From the NCBI RefSeq assembly GCF_000002425.4, contig NC_037254.1, positions 5,555,584 to 5,619,583 of the forward strand: a DNA stretch of 64,000 nucleotides, in the 5' to 3' direction. The number at the start of each line of letters is the position of its first letter. Position 1 is the first letter of the stretch. Positions 53,461 through 64,000 of this stretch are shown one piece after another. A program made the translations under genes and the position numbers. Under the pieces are notes generated by a model that did no database searches, was not told the origin of the DNA, and saw nothing but the letters and a program-made list of their open reading frames with translations. The stretch comes from Physcomitrium patens. Its lineage: Eukaryota; Streptophyta; Bryopsida; Funariales; Funariaceae.

Positions 53461-54443
53461 GCGGCCAAGAACTTATTATCATTAATTAATGTTATTTAAT
53501 AATTTTTAAGAACTTTTCCCTCATTCCAGTAATTATTGGTATAGTTTCATCTTTTTATCCATCTTTATCTTTAAAAGATAAAAGAAAATAGAAATTAATC
53601 TTATCTTATTATTTTCATCTTTTAATTTTAACCATAGTTTATAACTTTTATTTTTTACCTTCAATTTTTATTGTGGTTATTTTTAAACTCTTCACTCAAA
53701 TTTTAGTGATTAATTCTAAGTTAAGTGAATATAATTTAATTTAATTTATTTTTATTTATAATTTTTAGACTTTAAGCTTAATCAAGTAAACCTTGAAAGG
53801 CAATTAACTTATTAGACTATAACATTTAAGAAATCATAAAAATTATATACTTAACTTGTTGTGTTTGATTGGATTAATTGTGATTATTATATTATATTAT
53901 ATTATATTATTTATTTATTTATTTTATATTTATAGTTTAATTACCCATATTGGTTAATATTGAATTTTAATTTAAGTTACAATTGAATCAAATTGAACTT
54001 AAATGAAGAAAGAAAAAACTGCTTACATAAGATTTGTTTAGGATTTAGGGTTTAAGATTTGCTTAGGATTAAGCATTTGGCTTAGGATTTGATTGAAGTC
54101 CATTAGAATTTTAACTAAGATTAAATTAGGACTTAGTTGAGATTTATTTAAGATATATTTGTGATTATTCTAATATTTCTTTAGGATTTCTTAGGAATTC
54201 TTTTAAGATTTATTGTGGATTTTTTTTGAATTCCATTTAAGATTTTTTATTGTTATTTTTGTAATTTCTTTAAAGTTTCTTTTGAATTTGATTAAAGCTT
54301 GTTTAGTATTAATAAGATTTAATTAGAGTTTATTTAGTATTCTATTAGAATTAAAATTTTGTTGTTGCAATTTCCATTCTACCTTCCATAGCCAGGTGCT
54401 CAGTGCATTCTTAAGTAAGACTTCACATAATATGACAATATAT
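53461..54443. other. AT-rich stretch, possible diverged R-type repeat end
   Basis: About 980 bases, very AT-rich, with short reiterated TTAGGATTTAG/TTTAGGATTTC words at 54040-54240 and a TTATA run near 53895. Its last 55 bases (CATAGCCAGGTGCTCAGTGC… to AATATGACA) resemble the last 55 bases of R1-R3. This suggests an old solo LTR ending at about 54443. I cannot fix its left end. No coding frame. Confidence 0.4.
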
Positions 54444-55500
54444 TAGTTGTTAGTGATATTAGTGGCAATACCACTTATACTACACTTTTGCCCATTATGT
54501 TGGATTTTGAGGCTCAACTTGTTATGATTGATAAGCGGCTTGCTCAAAAATTAGAACTTATTTCTATAGACTTTGAATCTTATCCTTTCACCATTATCAC
54601 TTCAATAGGTGATATGAAGCAAACTACTAGCTATACTAGATTGCCTTTGCAATTAATATTTTACATTGAATCTAGTTTATTTTATTTACACTTATCTCTA
54701 AAAAGTATAGTGACTAGTACAACCAACTATGATATTTTAATATGTCAACAGGCCGTTTATCTATTTGGTTTTGGCCTCAATAATTGGACTAAAGAAGCAT
54801 GGATTTGATTGAGATGGTGTATTAGTGATAAAAGAAAAGAATTCATTCTAGTCATATTTGCAGCAATTGCTATGATTATATTAGCAAAAACCTTATTTGA
54901 TTGTAGTGCATTGGCATTTGATTTGTCTTGTAGAGTTGTTTTATTAGAAGAAATATTAGCCTTTATGTCTCATTCTACAGGACCAACTGATCCACCATCT
55001 TTAGAAGTTTATGCAAAATATAGAAAAGATCCATCTTGTCTCTAAAAAACATGTGCAAAACTTTTTTGTCAATGTGAAGAGATTGTAACTTCATTGAATA
55101 TACTAAAGATGCCAAAATCTTCTTTTTTATCTATCTTTGTCCAACCTATTCATTGGCATCTATGAAATGAAGGTATTATCTTTGTACAGTTCTTTACAAG
55201 CATTAATATAGATTTAGTAGCAATATTAGAGGCTGGACTTATTATTTGACAATATACTTACGTGGATATTGGAAGTACACCTAATCAAATACTCCAACAT
55301 CATCTCCAAAGATTATTAGTTATGTATCTCAAAGAACTATAACTTCCTACCATTTTTGATTGTTTTAGCCAACTTCCTTGGAATATCATCTTTATTAGTA
55401 ATGAGGATTTGAGGAGATTAGCCTACATAGACTTATTGATTGTTAGATGACTTTGTGAAGATCATTCTTATTATGTTGTAATATGATTATAGGCTAAAAA
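54444..55500 (+). pseudogene. Retroelement protease fused to a C5-cytosine-methyltransferase-like domain (element 9)
   Basis: One frame runs across the whole segment, broken by stops at about 54806, 55043, 55163, 55247, 55340 and 55447 but with no shift. The first part is a retroelement aspartic protease: LLPIMLDFEAQLVMIDKRLA (active site D-S-G-A decayed to D-F-E-A), then NYDILICQQAVYLFGFGLNN. From about 55140 it reads PIHWHL, NEGIIFVQFF, LVAILEAGL and YTYVDI, which fits motif I and following parts of C5 methyltransferases (F-x-G-I-G-T-G, AGL, acidic end of strand 2). IDLLIVR*LCEDHS fits motif IV (…DLVI…PCQ…S), keeping the catalytic cysteine. It is cut soon after. Domain assignment is from recalled family motifs. 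Confidence 0.6.
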
Positions 55501-56813
55501 TATATTCAAAAAAAAATTTTAATTAATATTTAATCATCTAGGTTCAATAATAATTCAAGATATTTAAACATGACTTTTATAAAAACTTCTTAGTTTATTT
55601 TCTTATCTTAATAGCTAGTAGATTAAAGGTTGGTAAATAATTTTATCTTTTAGGTTGTAGAAACTCTTTTACTACCTTAGAAAGGCCATAAATTAATAAA
55701 AATAGAATAAAAGAAATAAATCATTAATATGATTCATACTAGGATTAAATTGAAGGTAGGATTGGACTAAAAAATCCTTAGGATAGGTTGAATTGATATC
55801 TAAGGGTTGACTATTTGTAGAACAAGGTCAAAATCAGATCTCTAGTCACTAAAATGGTTACTTCGAACAAAATATGGAGGCATTTGGAGGTTGACAACTA
55901 GAATTGAAGAGCTAGCTTCAAGCTTATTCTAAAAGAATAAGACTTATTTTCATCGGATTTGGAATGACTTTGCTATTGATATTCAAAGTTAGAGGTTGTA
56001 TTAGTGACTTTGAATTTATGCAATACATTAAGGCTAGTACTTTCAACTAGTTTGTATAATTGATGTTACATCTATAATTCAAAATTTAAAAATACTTAGT
56101 TGATTTGATGTGCTAAGTGTGCATAAAATTTTATATTAATCTAACAATGCGATTGAAAGATATCTAGTTTTTGGTATAAGAGAATATCAAAAGTTGGTTG
56201 TTTGGGATTGGATAGGATTTCTATGATATCTAAAGATCTATTAATAAAAATTAGGTGAAATTTGACATAGTATTAAAAGACTTAAAGATCAAGCTATATA
56301 CTAATTTTGAGATGAATTTAATAGTTGGAGAAGAAGAAATCAATACTAGAATATCTACATCAATTTTTAAGTTAGCAACCAAGTAATATCAATACAATTT
56401 TTTTAGATGTTTTCTCACAATCTATAAGTTGGATTGAGCTAAATTTTTCTAAGCATGTAAAAGACATATAGTGGCATTTTTGTGCAAAATTTTGCATCAA
56501 ATGGATGGTCAAATTAAGAATTACAGCTTTTTGAAGCTTAATGACTAGGATGATTGCTTACAAAGAAAAAATGAAATTATCTAATTATGAAAGTAAAATG
56601 GCAATTGGAATTTGTGTATGGTTGAGGTTACTAAGACAAGTGTTTTTGAGCTTTTTTTATTGGCTTTAAATACTTTTGAATTGAAATTTTAATTCCATTC
56701 TTCTTATATAGATAAAATTTATTATGATTTTTTAAATACTTATAAAACATGACTTCTTCTTCCATAGTTAGGTGCCCAATGCATTTCCAAATAAAACAAT
56801 GTATAATATGATA
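55501..56813. other. AT-rich stretch, possible diverged R-type repeat
   Basis: About 1.3 kb, the length expected of R1-R3. It ends CATAGTTAGGTGCCCAATGC, then ATTTCCAAATAAAACAATG and ATATGATA, like the R1-R3 ends. Inner words such as GTGCAAAATTTTGCATC are reminiscent of R1-R3, but similarity is low. Probably an old solo LTR separating two pieces of element 9. No coding frame. Confidence 0.4.
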
Positions 56814-57404
56814 TAAGTGGTGAATCCAATGTGAAGTTTGGAGTAGAAGGTATTAGATTGTATTTGTGGTTATTTAAAATTGATGGCACAAGAAGACAAG
56901 AAAGTTGAATTTGGAGTTTTTGGTGAAGCTTTGGATCGAACTTCATGTGGATTTTCTAATGGTAGATAAAATATGTACTTTTATCCAAATATTGTAAATA
57001 TATTTTAAGTATTTATATTATTTATGTAATAGCAATAAGATAATAATTGCAAAGAAGCTTTGGCTACTAAAGTATTACAAGTAGTGATTAATAAAATTGA
57101 CCAATTTAATAGAAGAGATATTTCAAAGTATTTGAGTTGTTATGTATAGAAAATAGAATTGAATTGAGTTTCTAAAAATAGATGATAGAGCTATTTGGAC
57201 TTACTATAATATTTGAGATAAGAAAATATATTAAATCAATTATAGAATATTTTAGAGATTCATAGAAGATATTTTTACATTCATTAAAGGATAAAAAAAA
57301 TTTGAAAGATATTGATCAAGTTATTAAGAAATCATTTTTAAAATAGATTAAACAATCTAATGAAAATTTGCAAGCTACAAAGCTTTTGAAAGAATTAAAG
57401 AGGT
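56814..57404 (+). pseudogene. gag-like piece, N-terminal part (element 9 type)
   Basis: Readable as GVFGEALDRTSCGFSNGR near 56920 and ATKVLQVVINKIDQFNRRDI near 57060, then SKYLSCYV and, after stops, weaker matches to about 57400 (NLQATKLLKELKRC). From memory this resembles the gag-like region of plant retroelements that carry the protease-methyltransferase arrangement. It lies downstream of the protease piece on the same strand, so it must belong to a second copy or a rearrangement. It is cut at about 57405 by a solo LTR and resumes near 58215. Confidence 0.45.
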
Positions 57405-58150
57405 GTTGTTCTTGTTAAGTTCAAGCTTCAATATACCAAAGCAATTGAATTAATAGAGGTGGGTTCGAACATGGGAAAAGACTGGTTATATAAATTGGAT
57501 CTGTTAGTATCACAATTGACTATACTCTAATTATCTGAAATCAATTATCAAACTACAAAATACTAAGGCTTACTACTTCCGTCTTAATTCAATACATAAT
57601 CCATTCTACGGCTATCAATTCAACAATATTTCCATATTCTTATTACTTTATGTCCCACTTACTCTCTTTGCAGTTTATATATATTCAATTACTGATCTCC
57701 AGCTTACTTATTACATTCAGTTTCTCAATTCATCACACAGAATTCAATATCTTCCCTTAACACAACACAATTCGATAATCTCAATTCTCAAGGTCACAAA
57801 TTTTCTCCAAAATGGTCAGTCCAAAGTCATATTCCACAATATTCTAATCATAGTTTCAATAATACTTCTCTCAATCACAATTCTTCATAAAAAAATAATA
57901 AAAGCAAAAAAAACAAAGAGTAGCACCAAGCTTACCCCGACTTAGGACTCTCACAGTTTGGCCCCGATCTCCCTTTTCTCAACTTCTTTATCCTACCAAA
58001 AGATGGACCGTCGGCCAATAGATTCCAAAGGTTATGAACCTTTGAATTCTTAACCATTTCTTCTACTAACAACCTACTGTTACCAACTAAACTGCCTAAC
58101 CATAAGTCTAATTCTCAAGGTTGTCAATAACCAACTAGTAACTTATCACA
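57405..58150 (-). repeat. Diverged solo LTR related to element 5
   Basis: Minus strand. It shares with the element 5 LTR one unit of the 28-bp repeat (GGCCAAACTGTGAGAGTCC near 57963), TAAGCTTGGTGCTA and the end block CCCATGTTCGAACCCACC. Only one repeat unit is present. No internal region, so it is a solo or truncated LTR inserted in the gag-like piece. Ends approximate. Confidence 0.6.
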
Positions 58151-58923
58151 AAATTTATTTATATATTCTATAAGAGGTAATATTTTTTATTATTAAAGAT
58201 AAAAAAATTAATATTAGAGCCAAATAAGTTGAATTTTTTCTTCAAGCTATCAATAGAAAATAAAAAAATAATTAGAGCTACTTTTTGAAGACAAAAAAAA
58301 AGATGAAGGATTGACAATAAAGTAGATTTTATTTTAAAAATGATGTAGATTTATTTGTAAAATGAGAGAAAAAAAAAAAAAAAATTAATATTTTAAGAGT
58401 AGTATATGCATCTAAAATTCAAGAATATACAATATGACAAATAATGCCAATTGTTCAATCTTCAATGTCTACATCAATGAAAGAAATAAAAATTGAAGAG
58501 ATTATACATAAGATGTGTGATCTTTATATCAAATTGGCAAAATTAAAAGAAAAGACTTTTAAAAATAATTTTAAGGCTATTTTTAACAAAGGTATGTGCA
58601 AAGATGTATTTGGTGTGATGTTGCTTCTTATACTAAAAAAGATTGTAATGAATTTAATAATATAGTGCAATAAAAATTATTTTTTAGAAGAATAAAAAAA
58701 TAGTATTAAAAAATATGACAAACCTTTCTAAAACCAATTTTAGTAAAGAAGATGTGAGAGCATGGATTTAAGACTCTTTAATAGCAAATAAAATAACAAC
58801 ATGAGAAAGAGTAAGTTATGGTACTAAGATAGATGATGACTTTGATGAAAGTATAGAAACAAGTAGATTTTAGACTTCTGCCATTTTTGCAATACAAAAA
58901 GAAAAAGCACCTTGAAAGGTGTG
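58151..58923 (+). pseudogene. gag-like piece with decayed zinc knuckle (element 9 type)
   Basis: Continues the gag-like protein after the solo LTR: VEFFLQAINRK near 58230, then MPIVQSSMSTSMKEIKIEEI near 58444 and MCDLYIKLAKLKEKTFKNNF near 58515. In a neighbouring frame a zinc knuckle is seen at about 58600-58645 as CIWCDVASYTKKDC. It fits C-x2-C-x4-H-x4-C except that the histidine is tyrosine (CAT to TAT). Many stops. The LTR of element 10 ends it at about 58924. Confidence 0.45.
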
Positions 58924-59261
58924 ATCAACAAGAAGTTCAAGAAGAACTGGCAAGAACTAGATTAATCAAATGAATAAAAGAACAACACCAGAGAGGTGAG
59001 CTAGAGCTCTAAGAGATGTGTTGTTGAGACTGAAGAACTCTTCAGCTTCAATTCCAATATATACTCCTATTTAGGAAGCTTTTAGAAGGATCCAGAGACT
59101 TGCTTCTAGAAGGTTCTAGAAACTTGTCTCTAGAAGGTTTTAAGGACTATGTCCCTAACATCTTCTACCAACTAAGAAGCTTCTAGAAGGTTCCAAGGAC
59201 TTGCTTCTAGAAGGTTCTAGAAACTTGCCTCTAGAAGGTTCTAAAGACTATGTCCATAACA
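58924..59261 (-). repeat. 3' LTR of element 10, end truncated
   Basis: About 338 bp. On the minus strand it begins TGTTATGGACATAGTC after the polypurine tract AGAAGGGGGTGA. TATA box at 59057-59065. Heat-shock-element-like clusters at about 59088-59240, for example TTCTAGAAGGTTCTAGAA. Compared with element 7 it lacks the final ~28 bases and a short part of the duplicated block. Confidence 0.78.
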
Positions 59262-59311
59262 TCACCCCCTTCTTTAGCTTCGAGGTCTCTGAGAAGCAAT
59301 GTTGTTGTTAA

Positions 59312-59665
59312 TCAGTACGATTGCAAGAAAATAAAGATCTGTCGCATAACGTCTGCTATGAATTCCAACTGTTGTTCACGAGGTAAGTGATTTATCGGCC
59401 CTTAAAGCCAACGGTAGTGGCCCACTCCTTCAACTTCTGACCAAGCATGAACTTCCATGTCCTCATTGTGAAATTATCCTTCAAATATGCCTTTTGGCTG
59501 ACCATCATAATTAGGCTCCAACTCGAATACAATCACCAGTGATCGGTTACTCAGTATCCTCCGTCGTCATCGTGGTATAAGCGGTTCTTCATCTCAGGAT
59601 CACCTTCGTGAGCTAGTCGGTTGAGATAATCTGATTGGCATAGTATCTATCTCTTGGCTATCCAT
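59312..59665 (-). pseudogene. post-chromodomain tail frame (element 10)
   Basis: 354 bp, exactly the length in element 7. NRSLVIVFELEPNYDGQPKG, FHNEDMEVHAWSEVEGVGHY and GPINHLPREQQLEFIADVMR are readable, ending QIFIFLQSY and TGA. Stops fall after IFEG and after GHYRWL. The residues shared with the element 6 tail (DG-P, F-G, W, HYRWL, GPINHL, REQ, R-I-F) are the same ones that stay constant between elements 7 and 10. Confidence 0.62.
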
Positions 59666-59799
59666 ATCAGAAGACCAAACTATGGCTACTGAAAAAATTC
59701 TACTTTATCTTGGAGAAAATAACTACATCAACTACGAATTTTAATGGTGCTCTCCTCCTTTCTTATATTCTTTTGTGAGCAAGCTTTAGAAGGAAGCTA

Positions 59800-60855
59800 T
59801 CGTCAAACTGGCTTAGGTTTATGAGGATGTTGTTGATGAAACTTCTGTACCTTTTGCGGCACATTGGTAAGATTTTCACCTCGCTCCCACGTTCACTCGT
59901 TAATGTCGTAGCCGCACCAATGAATAAGATACTTCAACTTGCTCCACCTTCGCCGTGAATCCAGCACCTTTTCAACCTCGTATTTCTTGTAGTTCTTAAT
60001 CTCAATACTAGGTGGCGGACATTGCACTCTTCCAAGAAAAGACGACTCTCGATAAGGCTCCAACAGAGAAACATCAAAGATTGGATGTACCTTCATAGAA
60101 GTCGGTAATTCCAGACGGTACACCACTGGATTGATTTGCTTCAGGATGATAAATGGTCCCAATCTTCGATAGTACAACTTATTGCATGGTCGCTTGGTCT
60201 TGATATTCCATCGAAGAAGCCATGCTTTATCTCCAATTTTGAAAGTAGGTGCTTGATTTCGAAATCTATCTACAAACGCCTTATGGGATTCTTGAGCGGA
60301 TTGTAATTGAAACTTCAACATATTTTGAAGCTCTGATAGTTGTTTCGCAAATCTTTCAGTTGCTAGATTATTATTTGTTGACAAACTCAATAAATCAAGC
60401 TTCGGATGATACCCATAGTTAGAAAAGAATGGTGTGTATTGAGTTGATGCATGGAGGGTGTTGTTATATGCAAACTCGACTAGCGACAGATATGTGGTCC
60501 AATCATCTTGCTGATAGTTGATGCTGCATCGTAAGTATTGTTCGAAGACTTGGTTCACCCATTTCGTTTGGTCGTTAATTTGAGGATGAAAAGTCGAAGA
60601 AAGCTTGATATCCACCTTCAGTATCTCAAAGAGAGATCTCCAAAACTTTGATACGAATTGGGTTCCTCGATCTGATACGATATCATCTGGTAGTCCATGA
60701 TATCGATATACATTATGGAGAAAAAGCCTTGCTGTGACTTCATTGGACAATGTCTTCTTGCAAGGGACAAAGTGTGCCATCTTTGTAAGCCGATCTACCA
60801 CGACAAAGATGTTGTCAAATGAGTTCGATGATGGCAGGTCCGTGATGAAGTCCAT
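59800..60855 (-). pseudogene. integrase and chromodomain (element 10)
   Basis: Open for 320 codons from MDFITDLPSSNSFDNIFVVV (60855) to the TGA at 59893. It carries the catalytic residues in MDFITD, VSDRGTQF and NQVFEQYLR. The GPF module is RLGPFIILKQINPVVYRLEL. The chromodomain begins YEVEKVLDSRRRWSKLKYLI, then HWCGYDINE, the TGA, and TWERAENLTN in the same frame. The part downstream of the TGA keeps the second tryptophan and the helix. The N-terminal zinc module and RNase H connector lie at 60870-61370 with several stops. Confidence 0.88.
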
Positions 60856-61368
60856 GGAAACTGAAGACCATGGTCAATGTGAAATCGGCAATAGCTATAG
60901 GAGTCCATAAGGGCGATGTCGAGGATTCTTGGATCTTGAACAGATGTCGCAAGAGATGACAAAATCTTTCACATCCTTCTACATTTGGGGCCACCAAAAA
61001 TCTCGAGAAATAAGCTCCAAAGTCTTGTTGAATCCAAAATATCTTGCAGTTAGAAAATCGTGGCGAGATTGAAGAACTCGGAGTCGTGCTGGTCCTTTTG
61101 GGATATACAACTGCTCTTCAAAGTATAAAAGATCTCTCTCCACCTTGAACTTGTCGTCATTGGCATGCTACTTAATATCAATGGCTACTGAATCTTCAAT
61201 GGTCACGGCACGTACCTAATTTAGGAAGTCAGCATCAATTGGCACAATAGTAGCACAAAGCTAAAATTTCTCTAGCTTCAACAATGTCATACATTGTTGA
61301 TCAAACGCTGCTTCTCCAGCCTTTGATATAAGATACGATCTCCTCGATAAGGCATCAAATAGTCCTTG

Positions 61369-62649
61369 CTACTTTCCAGGTCGATAAGTGATAACAAAAT
61401 CGAATCTAGATAGCAATATACTCCACCGAGCTTGACGTCGATTTAGAACTCGAGCCGACATGAAATACTCCAAATTCTTATGATCTGTATATATGATCAC
61501 TGGGTGTGCAGCTCCAAGAAAGTGACGCCATTCTTGGAAAGAATCCACTATAGCAAGAAGTTTCTTATCGTGGATCTCATAATTGATTTCAGCAGCAGAG
61601 AACTTTTGAGAATAGAATGCAACCAGATGGAGCTTCTTGTCTTCTTCCAAAGCAAAATCCGATGCATCAGTTTTCAAATAAAAGGCCTTTGTAAAGTCTG
61701 GATGTACTAAGATTGGAGCCGTAGTAAATGCGGTCTTCAGGTCTTGAAACGCCTTCTTTGCTAGAGGTCTCTATTCCAGCTTATCCTTGCATGTCAATCG
61801 AATGAGAGGAGCAGCAACTTGAGAGTAATTCTTGATGAAGATCCAATAGAAGTTGGTAAAATCAAGAAAGCATTGTACGTCTTTAACCGTCTTCGGAACC
61901 TCCCAAGACACGATTGCTTCCACCTTCTTGGGGTCCATCTTCAAGCCTTCCGTAGTCGCAATGAATCCCAAAAACTCAATCTCTATTTAGTGAAATAAAC
62001 ACTTCTCCAACTTCGCATATAGTCCTCACTCGCATAGTTTCTCCAAGACCAAACGAACGTGCTTTTCATGCTCTTCCTCATTTTTGGAGAATATCAAAAT
62101 ATCATCCAAATAGATGAAAACAAAATCATCAAGGTGCTCTCGGAAAATGTCATTCATCATATATTGAAAGACCGTTGGAGCATTGGTAAGACCAAAGGGC
62201 ATGACATTATACTCAAAATGGCCATACCTTGTATGGAACGCTGTCTTCCACTCATCTCCTTCCTTGATTCGTATGACGTTGTAAGCTCCCCTTAGATCAA
62301 TTTTTGTAAAGATCCTTGTATGTCCAAGTTGTTCTAAGAGACCAGAAATCAAGGGTAACGGATAACGATTCTTCTTTGTTACCTTGTTGAGGCCTCGATA
62401 GTCCATGCACATCCGCAATGAGCCATCTTTCTTCTTCACAAATAAGATGGGTGCTCCAGCTGACGATTTTGAATGACGGATGAAGTTCTTTGCTAAATTC
62501 TCGTCGATGTACTTTCGCAACTCTGCCAACTCTGTCTGCGATAGATTGTAGATTAGGCCAAAAGGCGGTTGTGCTCTTTCCTGTAAGTCTATGGCGCAAT
62601 CATATGGTCGGTGTTCTGGTAGCATGTCGGCATTCTTCTTTTGAAACAC
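61369..62649 (-). pseudogene. reverse transcriptase and RNase H (element 10)
   Basis: RT is open for 207 codons from 62649: [60 protein letters not shown] and LTNAPTVFQ. The intact catalytic box is [12 protein letters not shown] near 62090. A TGA at 62026 follows EKLCE, and the connection continues in frame (LYAKLEKCLF; VQCFLDFTNFYWIFIKNYSQ). RNase H (61677-61369): [20 protein letters not shown], then [20 protein letters not shown] and [20 protein letters not shown]. The DLRGAYN and EGDEWKTAF forms are those of the Tcn1/fungal-like branch. This is the best RT in the window. Confidence 0.9.
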
Positions 62650-63164
62650 GTCTTTAAACTCCTTATATTGCTCAGATATACTTGTTGTCGAGATCTTCTC
62701 CTCAGTAGTTGGAGCCGCATAAATGACAAACGATGTGCCTTCCTTGGTAATCTTATAAATGTTCTTGCTCCAATGAATAAAGTTTTTTCTATTCGGGGTT
62801 TTCTACTAGGCTTGCTCTTGGGTGGTTTTGTGAGAAAGGTCATCTTTCGCAACCTCCAATCTATGGATGGATTATACTTTTCCAACCGAGAAAGACCAAG
62901 AATAATAGGATTTTATGGGGTTCTAATAATATTGAAGATAATACGACTACTATGGCCCTTAAACGTCACTTCTATAGGTTCTGATTCATAGGTGACACTA
63001 CCAGACAATAAAGGTTGCCCATCTATGACCTCAACGTGAATAGGTTTGGATTTTTGTACTAAGGGGATCTTATGATGCTTTATTAATTCTTTGTCTAAGA
63101 AACAAGCAGATGCTCCTAAATCTAATAATGCTAAGGTTCTCAGTTTTTGAAGGCCAATAAGCAA
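62650..63164 (-). pseudogene. aspartic protease (element 10)
   Basis: TLALLDLGASACFLDKELIK near 63120 holds the active site, D-L-G-A in place of D-S/T-G-A, a change expected to abolish activity. HVEVIDGQPLLSGSVTYESE and VTFKGHSSRIIFNIIRTP follow. After a frame break it reads YNPSIDWRLRKMTFLT near 62880, the usual protease-RT link. The remainder up to 62650 is a basic linker. Confidence 0.83.
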
Positions 63165-63250
63165 AGGGATTGTAAAGCAAAGTGCAAGTTGAGCGGAAAA
63201 AAAGGAATCTGATTGTTGTTGCGATATTTTAATGTCCTGCTGTACGATTC

Positions 63251-63961
63251 CTATTGTGGCTGGGCATCCTTGTTTTCCTGAACAAACGTGCCCCTAGTCC
63301 TGATAATACGTTGATTTTTCTTCTTGGGACAGTTTCCAACTTTGTGGCCTTCTTCATCGTAATACAAGCATAGACCTTCCTCCTTGCGTCGCTTATTTTC
63401 TTCTAGAGTAAGAGATTTGACACGTACCGCATCAATTTGCATGTCTTCCATCTTTGAATGTAAATTCATGCTGCTTGCCGACATAGTTGGGGCGTGGCAA
63501 ACCGTATGTTGTCTTGAAGGTTGGTCTTGGTGGCGTTGAAATAGGCGATTATTGCACTTCAGAGCTTGACTAATAGATTCATTGAGTGTTTGCGGATCAT
63601 GAAGAGTTAATAGCAAATCCTTCACATCATCCCTTAAATCCCAATAGAATTGACTCATCAACGCTTCTTCGTCCAAATTGATGTCGCATGCTAATTGCCT
63701 GAAGTCCGATGCATAGATTGATATAGAGTGCATCCCTTGTTGTAGTGACCGAATCTTTGTTATAGCCCATCGAACCTTGTTGTGTTCACCAAATGCTTTC
63801 GCAAACGCCTCCAAAAAGGTTTCAAAGTTGTTTAATATGGACGATCGTTTCTCAAACAAAGGAGCAAACCATGATAGAGCTTGTCTTGTAAGTAAGGTTC
63901 CAACAAGTCCAATACATGACTCCTCCATTGGATAGCGTTCGGGTTGTAAAACTGTTATCAA
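63251..63961 (-). pseudogene. gag (element 10)
   Basis: Open for 236 codons on the minus strand, continuing beyond the right edge (the upstream sequence RFRGFVNQI matches the Gag core of element 3). Core: CIGLVGTLLTRQALSWFAPL, NFETFLEAFAKAFGEHNKVR and LDEEALMSQFYWDLRDDVKD. The zinc knuckle is CLYYDEEGHKVGNC near 63340. The second cysteine is tyrosine, which would weaken RNA binding. It ends KDAQPQ and a stop at 63251, with protease following after about 90 bases. The frame is intact otherwise, so this copy is relatively young. Confidence 0.86.
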
Positions 63962-64000
63962 CCTGATTTGATTGACGAATCCTCGAAACTTGGAATGCGT

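Larger units (their letters stand above)
58924..64000 (-). mobile_element. Element 10: chromovirus, second copy of the element 7 family
   Basis: Minus strand, from the 3' LTR (58924-59261) through tail frame, chromodomain, integrase, RNase H, RT, protease and gag to the right edge. The 5' LTR would lie beyond the window. Over the shared region it is very close to element 7, including the same TGA in the chromodomain and the same TAA in the tail frame. The last ~28 bases of its 3' LTR differ from element 7, so that end is truncated or rearranged. Confidence 0.88.

Noticed and set aside
1-64000. tRNA, rRNA or snRNA genes and riboswitches
   Set aside because: None noticed on either strand by eye. 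A covariance-model scan was not possible here.

Overview
This window is an AT-rich stretch of a plant nuclear genome made almost entirely of nested, decayed Ty3/gypsy LTR retrotransposons. I find no intact gene. Plant origin is inferred from chromodomain integrases, Tat/Athila-like elements with Asp-type primer sites, a Mutator-like element and a plausible GT-AG intron. The reverse transcriptases of the chromoviruses (DLRGAYN..., EGDEWKTAF...) resemble the Tcn1/fungal-like branch that I recall from bryophytes and lycophytes rather than the usual angiosperm branch. A seed-free land plant is therefore my best guess, not a demonstration.

Positions 1-42455 are a nested stack. Element 1 (plus; gag-PR-RT-RNase H, 1-2184) is split by element 2 (plus, 2185-35867) and resumes at 35868-37572. 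Element 2 is a chromovirus split in its leader by element 3 (plus, 3112-29321; target duplication CTATG), a related chromovirus with 558-bp LTRs. Element 3 is broken three times: by a 1.33-kb repeat R1 (6725-8057), by element 4 (minus, 8736-19357; Tat/Athila-like with ~1.8-1.9-kb LTRs) and by element 5 (plus, 19539-27418; a deleted Tat/Athila-like element carrying its own insert R4). R2 lies in element 2, and R3 in the right remnant of element 1. Element 6 (minus chromovirus end, 37573-39337) sits in element 1 and is cut by element 7 (minus, 39338-42455).

Positions 42456-44650 hold a ~550-bp foldback with a heat-shock-element-like array and TATA box, then a ~650-bp tandem duplication. Positions 44780-47750 are richer in GC and contain one possible two-exon transcript without a recognisable product. 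Positions 47760-49966 are a Mutator-like element with ~390-bp terminal inverted repeats, a near-perfect 9-bp target duplication and an internal open frame of unknown origin. Positions 50720-53460 are a truncated GC-rich Ty3/gypsy relic on the minus strand (element 8).

Positions 54444-58923 hold pieces of another retroelement lineage (element 9): an aspartic protease continuous with a C5-cytosine-methyltransferase-like domain, and a separate gag piece interrupted by a solo LTR. Positions 58924-64000 are a second, longer copy (element 10, minus) of the element 7 family, which runs off the right edge.

Three features stand out. First, an extra ~120-140-codon reading frame lies between the chromodomain and the 3' LTR and is recognisably similar in two different chromovirus families. 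Second, the protease-methyltransferase relic. Third, many reading frames stay aligned for kilobases while collecting stop codons explained almost wholly by C-to-T or G-to-A transitions, the pattern expected of methylated, silenced elements. All boundaries were read by eye and are approximate unless a target duplication or LTR pair fixes them.
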